Shown: positions 1 to 5,992 of the stretch, piece after piece
Position numbering within the stretch: position 1 is the first letter of the stretch
Layout: every line of letters starts with the position of its first letter
Source of the DNA: JACRJW01 sp964359095
Lineage (GTDB): Bacteria > Patescibacteriota > Patescibacteriia > UBA9934 > GWF2-40-263
Reading direction: 5' to 3'
NCBI GenBank assembly: GCA_964359095.1
Contig: CAYHRJ010000027.1
Coordinates: forward strand, 1 to 13,689
DNA: 13,689 bases
Translations under genes and position numbers: made by a program
The notes under the pieces: model-generated
Told to the model about the DNA's origin: nothing
The model's input: only the letters and a program-made list of their open reading frames with translations
The model's database searches: none

Positions 1-570
1 CTCCTCGCGAGGAACCAGCAAACCGATCTGCAACACATCGTACTTGCTCTCCCCTCTGGTTTGCTGCTGACTCCATGGTCTTCCTGTGATCTTCGTGACC
101 TCGAGTGCCCGCACAACGCGCCGCTTGTTATCGCGATCGATGACCTGCGCTCCTGCTGGATCGAGAGACTGATACTCTTGAAAAAGATCCTCAAGCGTCC
201 GGGCCTCAAGCTCTTCGCGTAACACAGGGTCACGTGCTGTCGCCGTCAGATCAAGATCATCGATAATGGCGCGCAACCATAATCCTGTTCCACCGACTAA
301 AATCGGCAGTTTCCCGCGCCCAAGAACTTCATCGGTCTTATTGGTCACATAGGTCTTATGGTCTGCGGCCGAGTACTCCTGATCCGGATCCACAAGATCA
401 ATTCCCCATTGTTCCTCTTTTCCCTTCGCTGTCCCAATATCCATCCCGCGATACACCTGACGAGAGTCAACCGAAATCAACTCGCCGTTAAAACGCTTGG
501 CGATGTCCAGCGCGAGAGATGTTTTTCCTGAAGCGGTCGGTCCGACGATAGCGACAATCTTTGGTTTCAT
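1..570 (-). CDS. miaA: tRNA dimethylallyltransferase MiaA (C-terminus beyond window)
   Basis: MiaA transfers the dimethylallyl group of DMAPP to N6 of A37 in tRNAs that read UNN codons, giving i6A. The frame read from the ATG at 570 is open to the window edge (190 residues seen; family members are about 300). Visible are the P-loop GPTASGKT (residues 10-17), the DSRQVYRGMDIGTAK block (35-49) that shapes the tRNA/DMAPP site, the LVGGTGLWLRA motif near residue 100, and the RDNKRRVVRALEV helix typical of the family. The start overlaps the miaB stop as ATGA (567-570), so the two are very probably translationally coupled. A purine-rich GAAGGGAAG lies about 6-14 nt upstream. Its product is the substrate of MiaB, encoded just upstream in the same transcript. 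Confidence 0.96.
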   Translation of the reverse strand, partial: MKPKIVAIVGPTASGKTSLALDIAKRFNGELISVDSRQVYRGMDIGTAKGKEEQWGIDLVDPDQEYSAADHKTYVTNKTDEVLGRGKLPILVGGTGLWLRAIIDDLDLTATARDPVLREELEARTLEDLFQEYQSLDPAGAQVIDRDNKRRVVRALEVTKITGRPWSQQQTRGESKYDVLQIGLLVPREE

Positions 571-1985
571 ACGATCTTCCCTTCTAAAATCCACATGTCA
601 GCTTTTTTGATCTTTACATTCACGATCTTGCCAACAAGATCCACGACCCCAGGAAATCGCACAAGTTTCATCTCGCGGGAATTGCCATAACAAAATCCTG
701 GCTGACTTGCCATCGTCTCTTGAATCTTATCCGGCATCGCGAGCATCTCATCGGTAATCTTGGACTGCTCATGGCGGTCAACGAGAACAGACACGACCTT
801 GTCCTGATACGCTTGATTCTTCTCCATCACAATCCTCTCCTGAATCTCCTGCAACACATTCCACCGACGTTTCTTTTCCTCCAGACTCACATCATCCTTG
901 AACGCCTTCGCCGCCGCTGTTCCTGACCGCACTGAGTAACGAGCCGTGTAGGAAATATCAAAACGGACTTTCTCATACAGTTTAACCGTCTTTTCAAACT
1001 GCTCCGGACTCTCACCAGCGAACCCAACGATGATGTCCGTCCCGATCGCAAGGTCAGGAATCTTTGCACGCAGACGATTCACTACGTCGAGATACTGCGC
1101 TGCTGTGTATCGTCGATTCATCCGACGCAAAACTTCGTCATCACCGGATTGAACTGGAAGGTGGATGAAATTCAGATGCGCCGGCAGTGTCATCGCGTCG
1201 ATCACCTCGTCGGTCATGTGAAGCGGATGCGGTGCAGTGAAATGCAGACGTTTGATGCCGTCTATCTGATTCACCTCCCACAGAAGCGAGGCAAAGTGAT
1301 CCTCTTTGTCATTGCGAGCAGAGCGAAGCAATCTCGAAATGTAAGGATTATTTTTGCTAAAGACTTCTGGATCCGGCACGCGATAACTGTTCACTGTCTG
1401 TCCCAAGAGAGTCACTTCTACACACCCATGCAAGACGAGATCAACAATCTCATCCAAGATATCCTTGAGGGGTCTGTTATTCTCAAGCCCGCGAGAAAAC
1501 GGAACCACGCAGTACGTGCAAAATTTATTACAGCCTGTTTGAATCGAGACGAAGGCTTGGGTATGGCTGTGATACTCAGGATGCACTTTGAGATAATCAT
1601 CTAGCGTGTCTGTGCTATTCACCAGCTCAGGACGCAACTCGCCCAACCATCGGGGCAACTGACCCATGTCCTTCGTTGGGAAATAGAGGTCCACAATCGG
1701 AAGCTTCTTCCGAATCGCGCCGTCGCGATCTCTCCCAGGCATACATCCTGTGATACCGATGATGAGATTTGGATTTTGTTCTTTGAGAGGTTGTAGGGAG
1801 TGAATCAAGCTAAACACACGATCCTCTGCGCTCTGCCGCACCGAACAGGTGTTCACGAGGATTACATCTGCCATCTCCTGTGCATCAGTCGAATCCAAAC
1901 CAACGCCTTTCAAAATCGTCTCCATGCGCTCAGAGTCGCTCTTGTTCATCTGACAGCCATAGGTGATTAAATGGTAGGAGGGCAT
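567..1985 (-). CDS. miaB: tRNA-2-methylthio-N6-dimethylallyladenosine synthase MiaB
   Basis: MiaB is a radical-SAM methylthiotransferase that converts i6A37 to ms2i6A37. The N-terminal UPF0004 domain carries the three cysteines of the auxiliary Fe-S cluster: C11 (YGCQMN), C47 (NTCSVR) and C81 (TGCMPGR). The radical-SAM CxxxCxxC cysteines are C152, C156 and C159 (GCNKFCTYC), followed by LGQTVNSY (194-201). A TRAM-type RNA-binding region occupies about 399-470. At 472 residues it is slightly long. Residues 216-228 are encoded by a palindromic repeat half-unit inserted in frame, and the TRAM region also holds an extra stretch (about 409-427) before GFCYG that I cannot explain. The ATG at 1985 fits the family start, but no Shine-Dalgarno precedes it; the leader is a CT-rich repeat. 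TGA stop overlaps the miaA ATG. Confidence 0.96.
   Translation of the reverse strand: MPSYHLITYGCQMNKSDSERMETILKGVGLDSTDAQEMADVILVNTCSVRQSAEDRVFSLIHSLQPLKEQNPNLIIGITGCMPGRDRDGAIRKKLPIVDLYFPTKDMGQLPRWLGELRPELVNSTDTLDDYLKVHPEYHSHTQAFVSIQTGCNKFCTYCVVPFSRGLENNRPLKDILDEIVDLVLHGCVEVTLLGQTVNSYRVPDPEVFSKNNPYISRLLRSARNDKEDHFASLLWEVNQIDGIKRLHFTAPHPLHMTDEVIDAMTLPAHLNFIHLPVQSGDDEVLRRMNRRYTAAQYLDVVNRLRAKIPDLAIGTDIIVGFAGESPEQFEKTVKLYEKVRFDISYTARYSVRSGTAAAKAFKDDVSLEEKKRRWNVLQEIQERIVMEKNQAYQDKVVSVLVDRHEQSKITDEMLAMPDKIQETMASQPGFCYGNSREMKLVRFPGVVDLVGKIVNVKIKKADMWILEGKIV
1302..1340 (-). repeat. In-frame palindromic-repeat half-unit inside miaB
   Basis: A 39-nt in-frame segment encodes ISRLLRSARNDKE, between NNPY and DHFASLL of MiaB. 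Its core at 1308-1334 reads GTCATTGCGAG, then 5 nt (CAGAG), then CGAAGCAATCT on the plus strand. Both 11-nt arms recur exactly at 7233-7243 and 7255-7265 in the intergenic palindrome after dnaE, with 11 nt instead of 5 nt between them, a difference of 6 nt. The position lies between the conserved LGQTVNSY motif and the FASLL helix, where family members have a short variable loop. The exact insertion boundaries are inferred from where family similarity breaks off; the shared arms are seen directly. Confidence 0.85.
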
Positions 1986-2081
1986 AGGTAGTAGGTGGTA
2001 GGAAGTAGAGTATGAGAAAATTCGAAAATCTACAACCTAATACCTACACCCTACTCCCTTCCCTACTACCTACTCCCTCCC
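1985..2081. repeat. CT-rich degenerate palindrome abutting the miaB start
   Basis: The stretch is built from TAGGTAGTAGG-like units on the left and their complements on the right. TAGGTAGTAGG (1985-1995) is exactly complementary to CCTACTACCTA (2062-2072), with further imperfect pairing inside and an AT-rich centre (TTCGAAAA, about 2021-2028). The left arm touches the first base of the miaB ATG, so in the mRNA this hairpin would cover the start region, and no Shine-Dalgarno is present. A weak minus-strand promoter could lie inside (TTGTAG 2030-2035, 17-nt spacer, TACTCT 2007-2012). Whether it is a dispersed repeat or a single-copy leader cannot be told from one copy. Confidence 0.55.
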
Positions 2082-2112
2082 AAAAAAAAGCCGACTGGTG
2101 CGTTCAGCCGGC
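2082..2112 (-). terminator. Rho-independent terminator after the 152-aa hypothetical gene
   Basis: On the minus strand GCCGGCTG and CAGTCGGC form an 8-bp stem with one G-U pair around a 7-nt loop, followed at once by eight T residues. It begins 19 nt after the stop codon at 2132. It separates that gene from miaB, so miaB needs its own promoter in 1986-2081 or readthrough. Confidence 0.9.
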
Positions 2113-2131
2113 GTGCGTAAGCTGTGGGCTC

Positions 2132-2590
2132 TCAAGCCCTGATGGTGAGGAAGGCGACAAAGATCGCGCGAAGCGTCTGTCTCTTCAATCCTGCGTCATA
2201 CTTCTTTGCCACTGTATCTATCAATCTCGTGAAAACGTGCAGCGGTTCCATGAGCCAACGAGGATTCTCGACCTCTTGAAGTTTCTGCTCCACGAGAGCA
2301 TTGAGTCCTCTGACATAATCCGCCCGAGACTGCTTGGACGGCTGGAACAAAACGTGCTCGTGGATCCAAGCTTCAATCGCTTCAAGATCCGCGTCTGTGA
2401 ATGACAGGCCACATAGACCTTGACGAAGCACATTGACTTCGTCCGCTATGAGAATCGTCACGTTGGATGCTGCCATTCCAGGAGTAAGACGTTGGAGGAG
2501 CGCGACGACTCGTGGATCGTCCTTGGGCTTTGGTGGACTAGGCGGACCTGGCGAACTTGGCTCTGGCAGATCTGCGACAACTTTGAGCAT
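2132..2590 (-). CDS. Hypothetical protein with proline-rich N-terminus
   Basis: Unrecognised 152-residue protein. After a short hydrophobic start comes a Pro/Ser/Lys linker (PEPSSPGPPSPPKPK, residues 9-23), then a region of about 125 residues that looks largely helical (DADLEAIEAWIHEHV, RGLNALVEQKLQEV, LHVFTRLIDTVAKKY). No membrane segment, signal peptide or catalytic motif is visible. The start at 2590 is chosen over an in-frame TTG at 2596 because a strong GAGGAGGG (2597-2604) sits about 7 nt before the ATG and directly against the TTG. It is the only gene here with a textbook Shine-Dalgarno. A promoter is predicted upstream and a strong terminator follows, so it is probably monocistronic. 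Function unknown. Confidence 0.75.
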   Translation of the reverse strand: MLKVVADLPEPSSPGPPSPPKPKDDPRVVALLQRLTPGMAASNVTILIADEVNVLRQGLCGLSFTDADLEAIEAWIHEHVLFQPSKQSRADYVRGLNALVEQKLQEVENPRWLMEPLHVFTRLIDTVAKKYDAGLKRQTLRAIFVAFLTIRA

Positions 2591-2621
2591 TTGCAACCCT
2601 CCTCTAAGTAGGGATGCGAGA

Positions 2622-2650
2622 ATCTTTGCAAATTACAGCCAACTTGTCAA
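2622..2650 (-). promoter_or_regulatory. Putative sigma70-type promoter for the 152-aa gene
   Basis: A consensus TTGACA (-35, 2645-2650) is followed after 17 nt by AAAGAT (2622-2627), a poor -10 matching three of six consensus bases. It would start a leader of roughly 25 nt containing the GGAGG site. It lies back to back with the plus-strand promoter at 2659-2687, with only 8 nt between the two -35 boxes. Confidence 0.4.
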
Positions 2651-2658
2651 CACGTCCA

Positions 2659-2687
2659 TTGACGGCGAGCAAGTTTTGGGCTATGAT
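2659..2687 (+). promoter_or_regulatory. Sigma70-type promoter for the small-protein operon
   Basis: TTGACG (2659-2664) and TATGAT (2682-2687) are separated by exactly 17 nt. A second -10-like TATAAT lies at 2693-2698. The predicted start near 2694 gives an AT-rich leader of about 35 nt before the ATG at 2729, without a Shine-Dalgarno. Confidence 0.65.
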
Positions 2688-2728
2688 TTAGTTATAATTC
2701 CCATTCATTATTTAAATTCAAAGACACT

Positions 2729-3199
2729 ATGGGACTATTTGGAAAACTATTGGGCCGCGAAGGGGCTCAACCTAAAGAGGTCGCCGAGGCGCCAAAGGCC
2801 GAAGCCGCTGAGGTCAAAAGTGCGAAGGAGACGGGTCAGGAACGTGTTAAAACAATGCTTGAAAGCGCACAAAGAAACAAAACTAAACTCTTTGGTGGTG
2901 TTGGAACGGCGCTGGCAAGAGTCGGCGGTTCCTTGCGCGATGCATTTATTTTAACCATTGGAGGAGCTGAAAAGGGCGGCAAAGCTGCTGTGACAAAGAT
3001 AATGGAGGGTGGCAGAGCCGCAGCCACGTATGCTAGCGAGACAAAAAGAGAAGCCGGAGAGATCGGTAGAAATGTCGTTCGTGAAGGAAATAAATTGGAC
3101 AGTGACATGGCAGATGCACTTTCAGACGCATTTACTCGTGAAGCTACGAATCTCCAGACCTGGGTCGAAAACAACGTTCGTGGGGGTGAAACAAAATAG
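2729..3199 (+). CDS. Hypothetical helical Ala/Gly/Lys-rich protein
   Basis: Unrecognised 156-residue protein, first of three small plus-strand genes. It opens with MGLFGKLLG, an amphipathic segment that could touch a membrane, followed by an Ala/Glu/Lys stretch (residues 14-38). A central region has repeated double glycines (FGGVG, VGGS, IGGAEKGG, MEGGRAA) around a mildly hydrophobic helix (LRDAFILTI). The C-terminal half is probably helical (SETKREAGEIGRNVV to TREATNLQTWVENNV). No signal peptide or full membrane span is convincing. It may be an amphipathic or coiled-coil accessory protein, but there is no firm functional clue. Stop TAG; the next gene begins 27 nt later. No Shine-Dalgarno. 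Confidence 0.7.
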   Translation: MGLFGKLLGREGAQPKEVAEAPKAEAAEVKSAKETGQERVKTMLESAQRNKTKLFGGVGTALARVGGSLRDAFILTIGGAEKGGKAAVTKIMEGGRAAATYASETKREAGEIGRNVVREGNKLDSDMADALSDAFTREATNLQTWVENNVRGGETK

Positions 3200-3207
3200 A
3201 CAAATTT

Positions 3208-3216
3208 TGATATAAC
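3208..3216 (+). promoter_or_regulatory. Extended -10 promoter, predicted leaderless start of the 160-aa gene
   Basis: TGATATAAC fits the extended -10 pattern TGnTATAAT with one mismatch and ends 10 nt before the ATG at 3227. Transcription would begin about 3-4 nt before the start codon. There is no good -35 (GAAACA at 3188-3193, weak). The gene could also be read through from the operon promoter. Confidence 0.45.
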
Positions 3217-3226
3217 GACTCGTCAA

Positions 3227-3709
3227 ATGGACAAAGATCTCACCGAACTCAAGAAGGCTCCTTTGGACGCCCTTTTAACAGAGGCGAAGAACAACAAAAC
3301 CTTGAAACCAGTCGCGACGTTCATTGATAATCTACGACGTCTGCCAGCTGATGCTGAAAAAGCATTCACAACCCTCAATACCAGTGCTAACGAGGCCCAA
3401 AAGAAATTTGATGGCTATAAAAACGACGCACGCTTGGTATTCACGACGGCAGCTGAACTAGTAGGTGCATTTGCAGAGCTTCCTGCCAAAGTAGCTCGTC
3501 TTGAAGCATCAGTGCCCGCAGTGGCAAAGCTCGCAGCCGTTATTCCTGAGTCTCCATCTGCTTCTTCGAGCGAAGCAGCTGATGCTGATAATAAAACATG
3601 GAAGCCTGAGGCAGCTGACAGCGAATCAGAAACGTTAATCCCAAGAGGTGAGAATGAAGAGTTTGAAAGCGACGAGGATGTAGAAATCGTGAAAAAAGCC
3701 CAAGCGTAA
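3227..3709 (+). CDS. Hypothetical helical protein with acidic tail
   Basis: Unrecognised 160-residue protein, middle gene of the plus-strand trio. Residues 1-105 are rich in Ala, Lys, Leu and Glu and look helical (DLTELKKAPLDALLTEAKNN, then PADAEKAFTTLNTSANEAQKK, FAELPAKVARLEASVPAVAK). The C-terminal 50 residues are low-complexity, Ser/Ala/Glu/Asp-rich and strongly acidic (SSSEAADAD, EEFESDEDVE), probably disordered, before a basic end. No enzyme motif, membrane span or signal peptide is seen. It is 27 nt from the previous gene and 33 nt from the next. There is no Shine-Dalgarno; the upstream extended -10 box suggests a leaderless start. Confidence 0.7.
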   Translation: MDKDLTELKKAPLDALLTEAKNNKTLKPVATFIDNLRRLPADAEKAFTTLNTSANEAQKKFDGYKNDARLVFTTAAELVGAFAELPAKVARLEASVPAVAKLAAVIPESPSASSSEAADADNKTWKPEAADSESETLIPRGENEEFESDEDVEIVKKAQA

Positions 3710-3742
3710 TCAAGAGTCCTTACCCACTAACACGAACATCTT

Positions 3743-4099
3743 ATGACACGAGAGGAAGTCATCAAGCTCGTTCAGGACTCTGACCTGAGCGCAGCTGGCA
3801 AGAACACCTGGATCTCCCGCATCCGCGAGGAGGGTCTCACCCAAGCATTGCTCGACGATTTGAAGGCGGTCTTTCAAATCGAGATCGACAGCGGATTTGA
3901 AAAACTCGGCATCGACATTTCCGACACGCCAGAGTACAAGGCACAAGAAGCAGCCATGGTGAAAGATGTAGAAGCTGCCAAAGGCGACTACGATCAAAAG
4001 ATGACCGCGATTGCCTCACAGCTCAAGCAAGCAGAAGCAGATGCATTGAAGGCCGTAGACGATATCAAGATCCAAGCAGTCAAGAGTAGCATCGCGTAA
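3743..4099 (+). CDS. Hypothetical small helical protein
   Basis: Unrecognised 118-residue soluble protein, last gene of the plus-strand trio. The first half has compact helices (MTREEVIKLVQDSDL, KNTWISRIREEGLTQALLDDL). The second half (from about residue 66) is an uninterrupted Ala/Lys/Glu/Asp-rich stretch (AAMVKDVEAAKGDYDQKM, ASQLKQAEADALKAVDDI) likely to form one long helix or coiled coil. No catalytic motif is seen. It starts 33 nt after the previous stop without a Shine-Dalgarno and is followed within 10 nt by a terminator, so it closes the operon. The reverse-strand open frame over the same bases has no family resemblance and was not called. Confidence 0.7.
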   Translation: MTREEVIKLVQDSDLSAAGKNTWISRIREEGLTQALLDDLKAVFQIEIDSGFEKLGIDISDTPEYKAQEAAMVKDVEAAKGDYDQKMTAIASQLKQAEADALKAVDDIKIQAVKSSIA

Positions 4100-4107
4100 T
4101 CAAAAAT

Positions 4108-4136
4108 ACCTTCGACGTTATGTCGAGGGTGTTTTT
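4108..4136. terminator. Bidirectional rho-independent terminator
   Basis: ACCTTCGAC (4108-4116) and GTCGAGGGT (4122-4130) form a 9-bp stem with one G-U pair around GTTAT. On the plus strand GTTTTT follows. On the minus strand the hairpin is followed by ATTTTT from the A-run at 4103-4107. It can end both the plus-strand trio and thrS, which converge here. Confidence 0.85.
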
Positions 4137-4156
4137 CGTTTACTTTTGAATTCAAA

Positions 4157-4170
4157 GCCCCTTTAGGGGC
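4157..4170 (-). terminator. Short GC hairpin after thrS, possible terminator
   Basis: GCCCC and GGGGC flank a 4-nt loop 19 nt beyond the thrS stop. On the minus strand it is followed by TTTGAATT, a short U-rich tail. It probably acts with the stronger bidirectional hairpin just downstream. Weak on its own. Confidence 0.4.
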
Positions 4171-4189
4171 GTTCGTACTTTTTCAGACA

Positions 4190-5929
4190 TCACTTTGGAA
4201 GTTGCGACTCACTCAGCGAGCGTGCGATGAGCTCTGCGGCAGGAATCATCAAATCCTCCTCCTGTCCAAACACATTCACCTTGAAATCCCCGCCTTCAAC
4301 CTCCTTGGCTCCGATCACGATTGTCCAAGGAATTTTCATCGTAGCTGCATTGCGAACTTTCTTCCCGACTTTTTCATCTGAGACATCGAGCTCCACACGA
4401 AGTCCTGCTTCCACAAGTTGAGCGCGCAGTGTTTCTGCGAACGGAGCAAAAACTTCGCTTACAGTCGCCAGTCGAATCTGCACAGGTGCGAGCCAAAACG
4501 GTAAGGCTCCTGCGTAGTGCTCGATCAGAATGGACAGGAAACGTTCAATAGAACCCATGATGGCGGCGTGGATCATGACAATCCGTTCCTGTTCCCCTGC
4601 TTCGTTCACACAGGTGAGATCAAACCGTTCAGGAAGATTGCGATCGGCCTGAATCGTTGCCACTTGCCACTCACGACCAATAGAATCCTTTGCAATGAAA
4701 TCAATCTTGGGTCCATAAAACGCAGCCTCACCGACGCCAACGACATACTCAGCGCCACGCTCTTTCAACATAGCTTCAAGTCCTGAAACAGACATCTCCC
4801 AGCGCTCAATGCTACCAAGATATTTTTCCATGTGAGCAGGATCGTGTGTGGAGAGACGCAGTTTGAGCAAAAACCCGAACGCTCCGTAGAAGGCCTCGAT
4901 GATATCCCAGACCTTGAAAGCTTCTTCGGTGAATTGCGACTCACGACAAAAAACATGAGCATCGTCCTGAGTAAAAGAACGTAGCCGTGAAAGTCCATGC
5001 AGTTCTCCTGTCTGTTCATCGCGGTAACACATGGTTGTGTTGGCAAACCGCTGAGGCATCTCTCGATAGCTGTGAGACTTTCGGGAAAAAATCTGCGTGT
5101 GATGCGGACAGTTCATGGGCTTCATGGCCAAAACATGTTCTTCGCGAGTTTGAATTTTGAATAGTTCATCTTTAAATTTCTCCCAGTGCCCACTTTTTTC
5201 ATACAAATCCTTCTTTGTGATATGCGGAATCTCCACTCGAACGTATCCGCGCACGCGGCGTAATTCCTGAACAAACTCATCTAGCTTCTCACGCAGAAAT
5301 GTTCCCTTTGGGGTCCACAATGGTAACCCTGGACCTACAAGATCGGAAAAAACGAACAGATCAAGTTCCTTCCCGAGCTTCCGATGATCACGCTTCTTGG
5401 CTTCCTCAAGCATCACGAGATGTTTCTCAAGCTCCTCGCGTGTTTCAAAGGCAACAGCATAAATACGTGTGAGCTGATCGTTCTTCTCGTCACCTCGCCA
5501 GTAGGCTCCAGCAAGCTTGGTGAGCTTGAACGAGAGCGGATCAATGTGAGCGAGTGAGTCAGCGTGACCGCCGCGACACAGATCGACAAAATTCCCCGAG
5601 CGATACGCGGTCAATGTCTGGCCATCTTTTGAAAACTCGTCGATCAATTCCAGCTTGTACTTGTTATCCTGAAATACTTTGCGCGCCTCGCCTGCCGTCA
5701 TTTCAGAGCGCTCAAATCCCGAAAACGTCGGGAGCAATTCGCGCATCTTCTCTTCGATCCTGGGAAGATCTTCCTCGCTAATCGAATTCGTAAAGGCGAA
5801 ATCATAATAAAACCCATCTTCAATAGCCGGCCCAATTGTTCGTTTGGTGTCTGGCCAAAGCTCCATGACGGCTGCGGCAAGTAAATGAGCAAGCGAATGG
5901 CGCAAATACTCTAGAGAGTCTTCTGGCAT
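4190..5929 (-). CDS. thrS: Threonyl-tRNA synthetase lacking the TGS domain
   Basis: Class II synthetase charging tRNA-Thr, with a hydrolytic site that removes mis-attached Ser. The editing domain is intact: HSLAH (H11, H15) and CRGGH (C118, H122). The catalytic core has the Zn ligands C274 (MNCPHH), H325 (DDAHVF) and H454 (MIHAAI), the motif 2 arginine R303 (CYRDE) and the motif 3 arginine R463 (GSIERF). The anticodon-binding domain covers about 480-579. At 579 residues it lacks the N-terminal TGS domain of roughly 60 residues found in E. coli ThrRS. The upstream region is only 63 nt and cannot encode it, so this is real domain absence, as in some other bacteria. The start at 5929 sits directly before the editing motif; T-rich sequence but no Shine-Dalgarno precedes it. 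A strong hairpin lies in the leader. Confidence 0.97.
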   Translation of the reverse strand: MPEDSLEYLRHSLAHLLAAAVMELWPDTKRTIGPAIEDGFYYDFAFTNSISEEDLPRIEEKMRELLPTFSGFERSEMTAGEARKVFQDNKYKLELIDEFSKDGQTLTAYRSGNFVDLCRGGHADSLAHIDPLSFKLTKLAGAYWRGDEKNDQLTRIYAVAFETREELEKHLVMLEEAKKRDHRKLGKELDLFVFSDLVGPGLPLWTPKGTFLREKLDEFVQELRRVRGYVRVEIPHITKKDLYEKSGHWEKFKDELFKIQTREEHVLAMKPMNCPHHTQIFSRKSHSYREMPQRFANTTMCYRDEQTGELHGLSRLRSFTQDDAHVFCRESQFTEEAFKVWDIIEAFYGAFGFLLKLRLSTHDPAHMEKYLGSIERWEMSVSGLEAMLKERGAEYVVGVGEAAFYGPKIDFIAKDSIGREWQVATIQADRNLPERFDLTCVNEAGEQERIVMIHAAIMGSIERFLSILIEHYAGALPFWLAPVQIRLATVSEVFAPFAETLRAQLVEAGLRVELDVSDEKVGKKVRNAATMKIPWTIVIGAKEVEGGDFKVNVFGQEEDLMIPAAELIARSLSESQLPK

Positions 5930-5953
5930 AGAAAAAACGGTCTATTCCCGTAG

Positions 5954-5984
5954 GAAGCTAAGCTCCCCGTGGGAGCTTAGCTTC
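5954..5984 (-). other. 14-bp perfect hairpin between the 402-aa gene and thrS
   Basis: GAAGCTAAGCTCCC (5954-5967) and its exact complement (5971-5984) are separated by 3 nt. It begins 8 nt after the stop of the upstream gene and ends 24 nt before the thrS ATG. No U-run follows directly, so it is not a standard terminator. A second weak stem (ACGG 5937-5940 with CCGT 5948-5951) followed by six T on the minus strand comes next, just before the ATG. It could be an mRNA 3' stabiliser, a leader element of thrS or a palindromic repeat. Confidence 0.6.
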
Positions 5985-5992
5985 GATAAGTG

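Noticed and set aside
1149..1604. 151-codon plus-strand open frame opposite miaB
   Set aside because: It lies wholly antisense to a certain miaB, has no family resemblance, and part of it comes from the repeat insertion.
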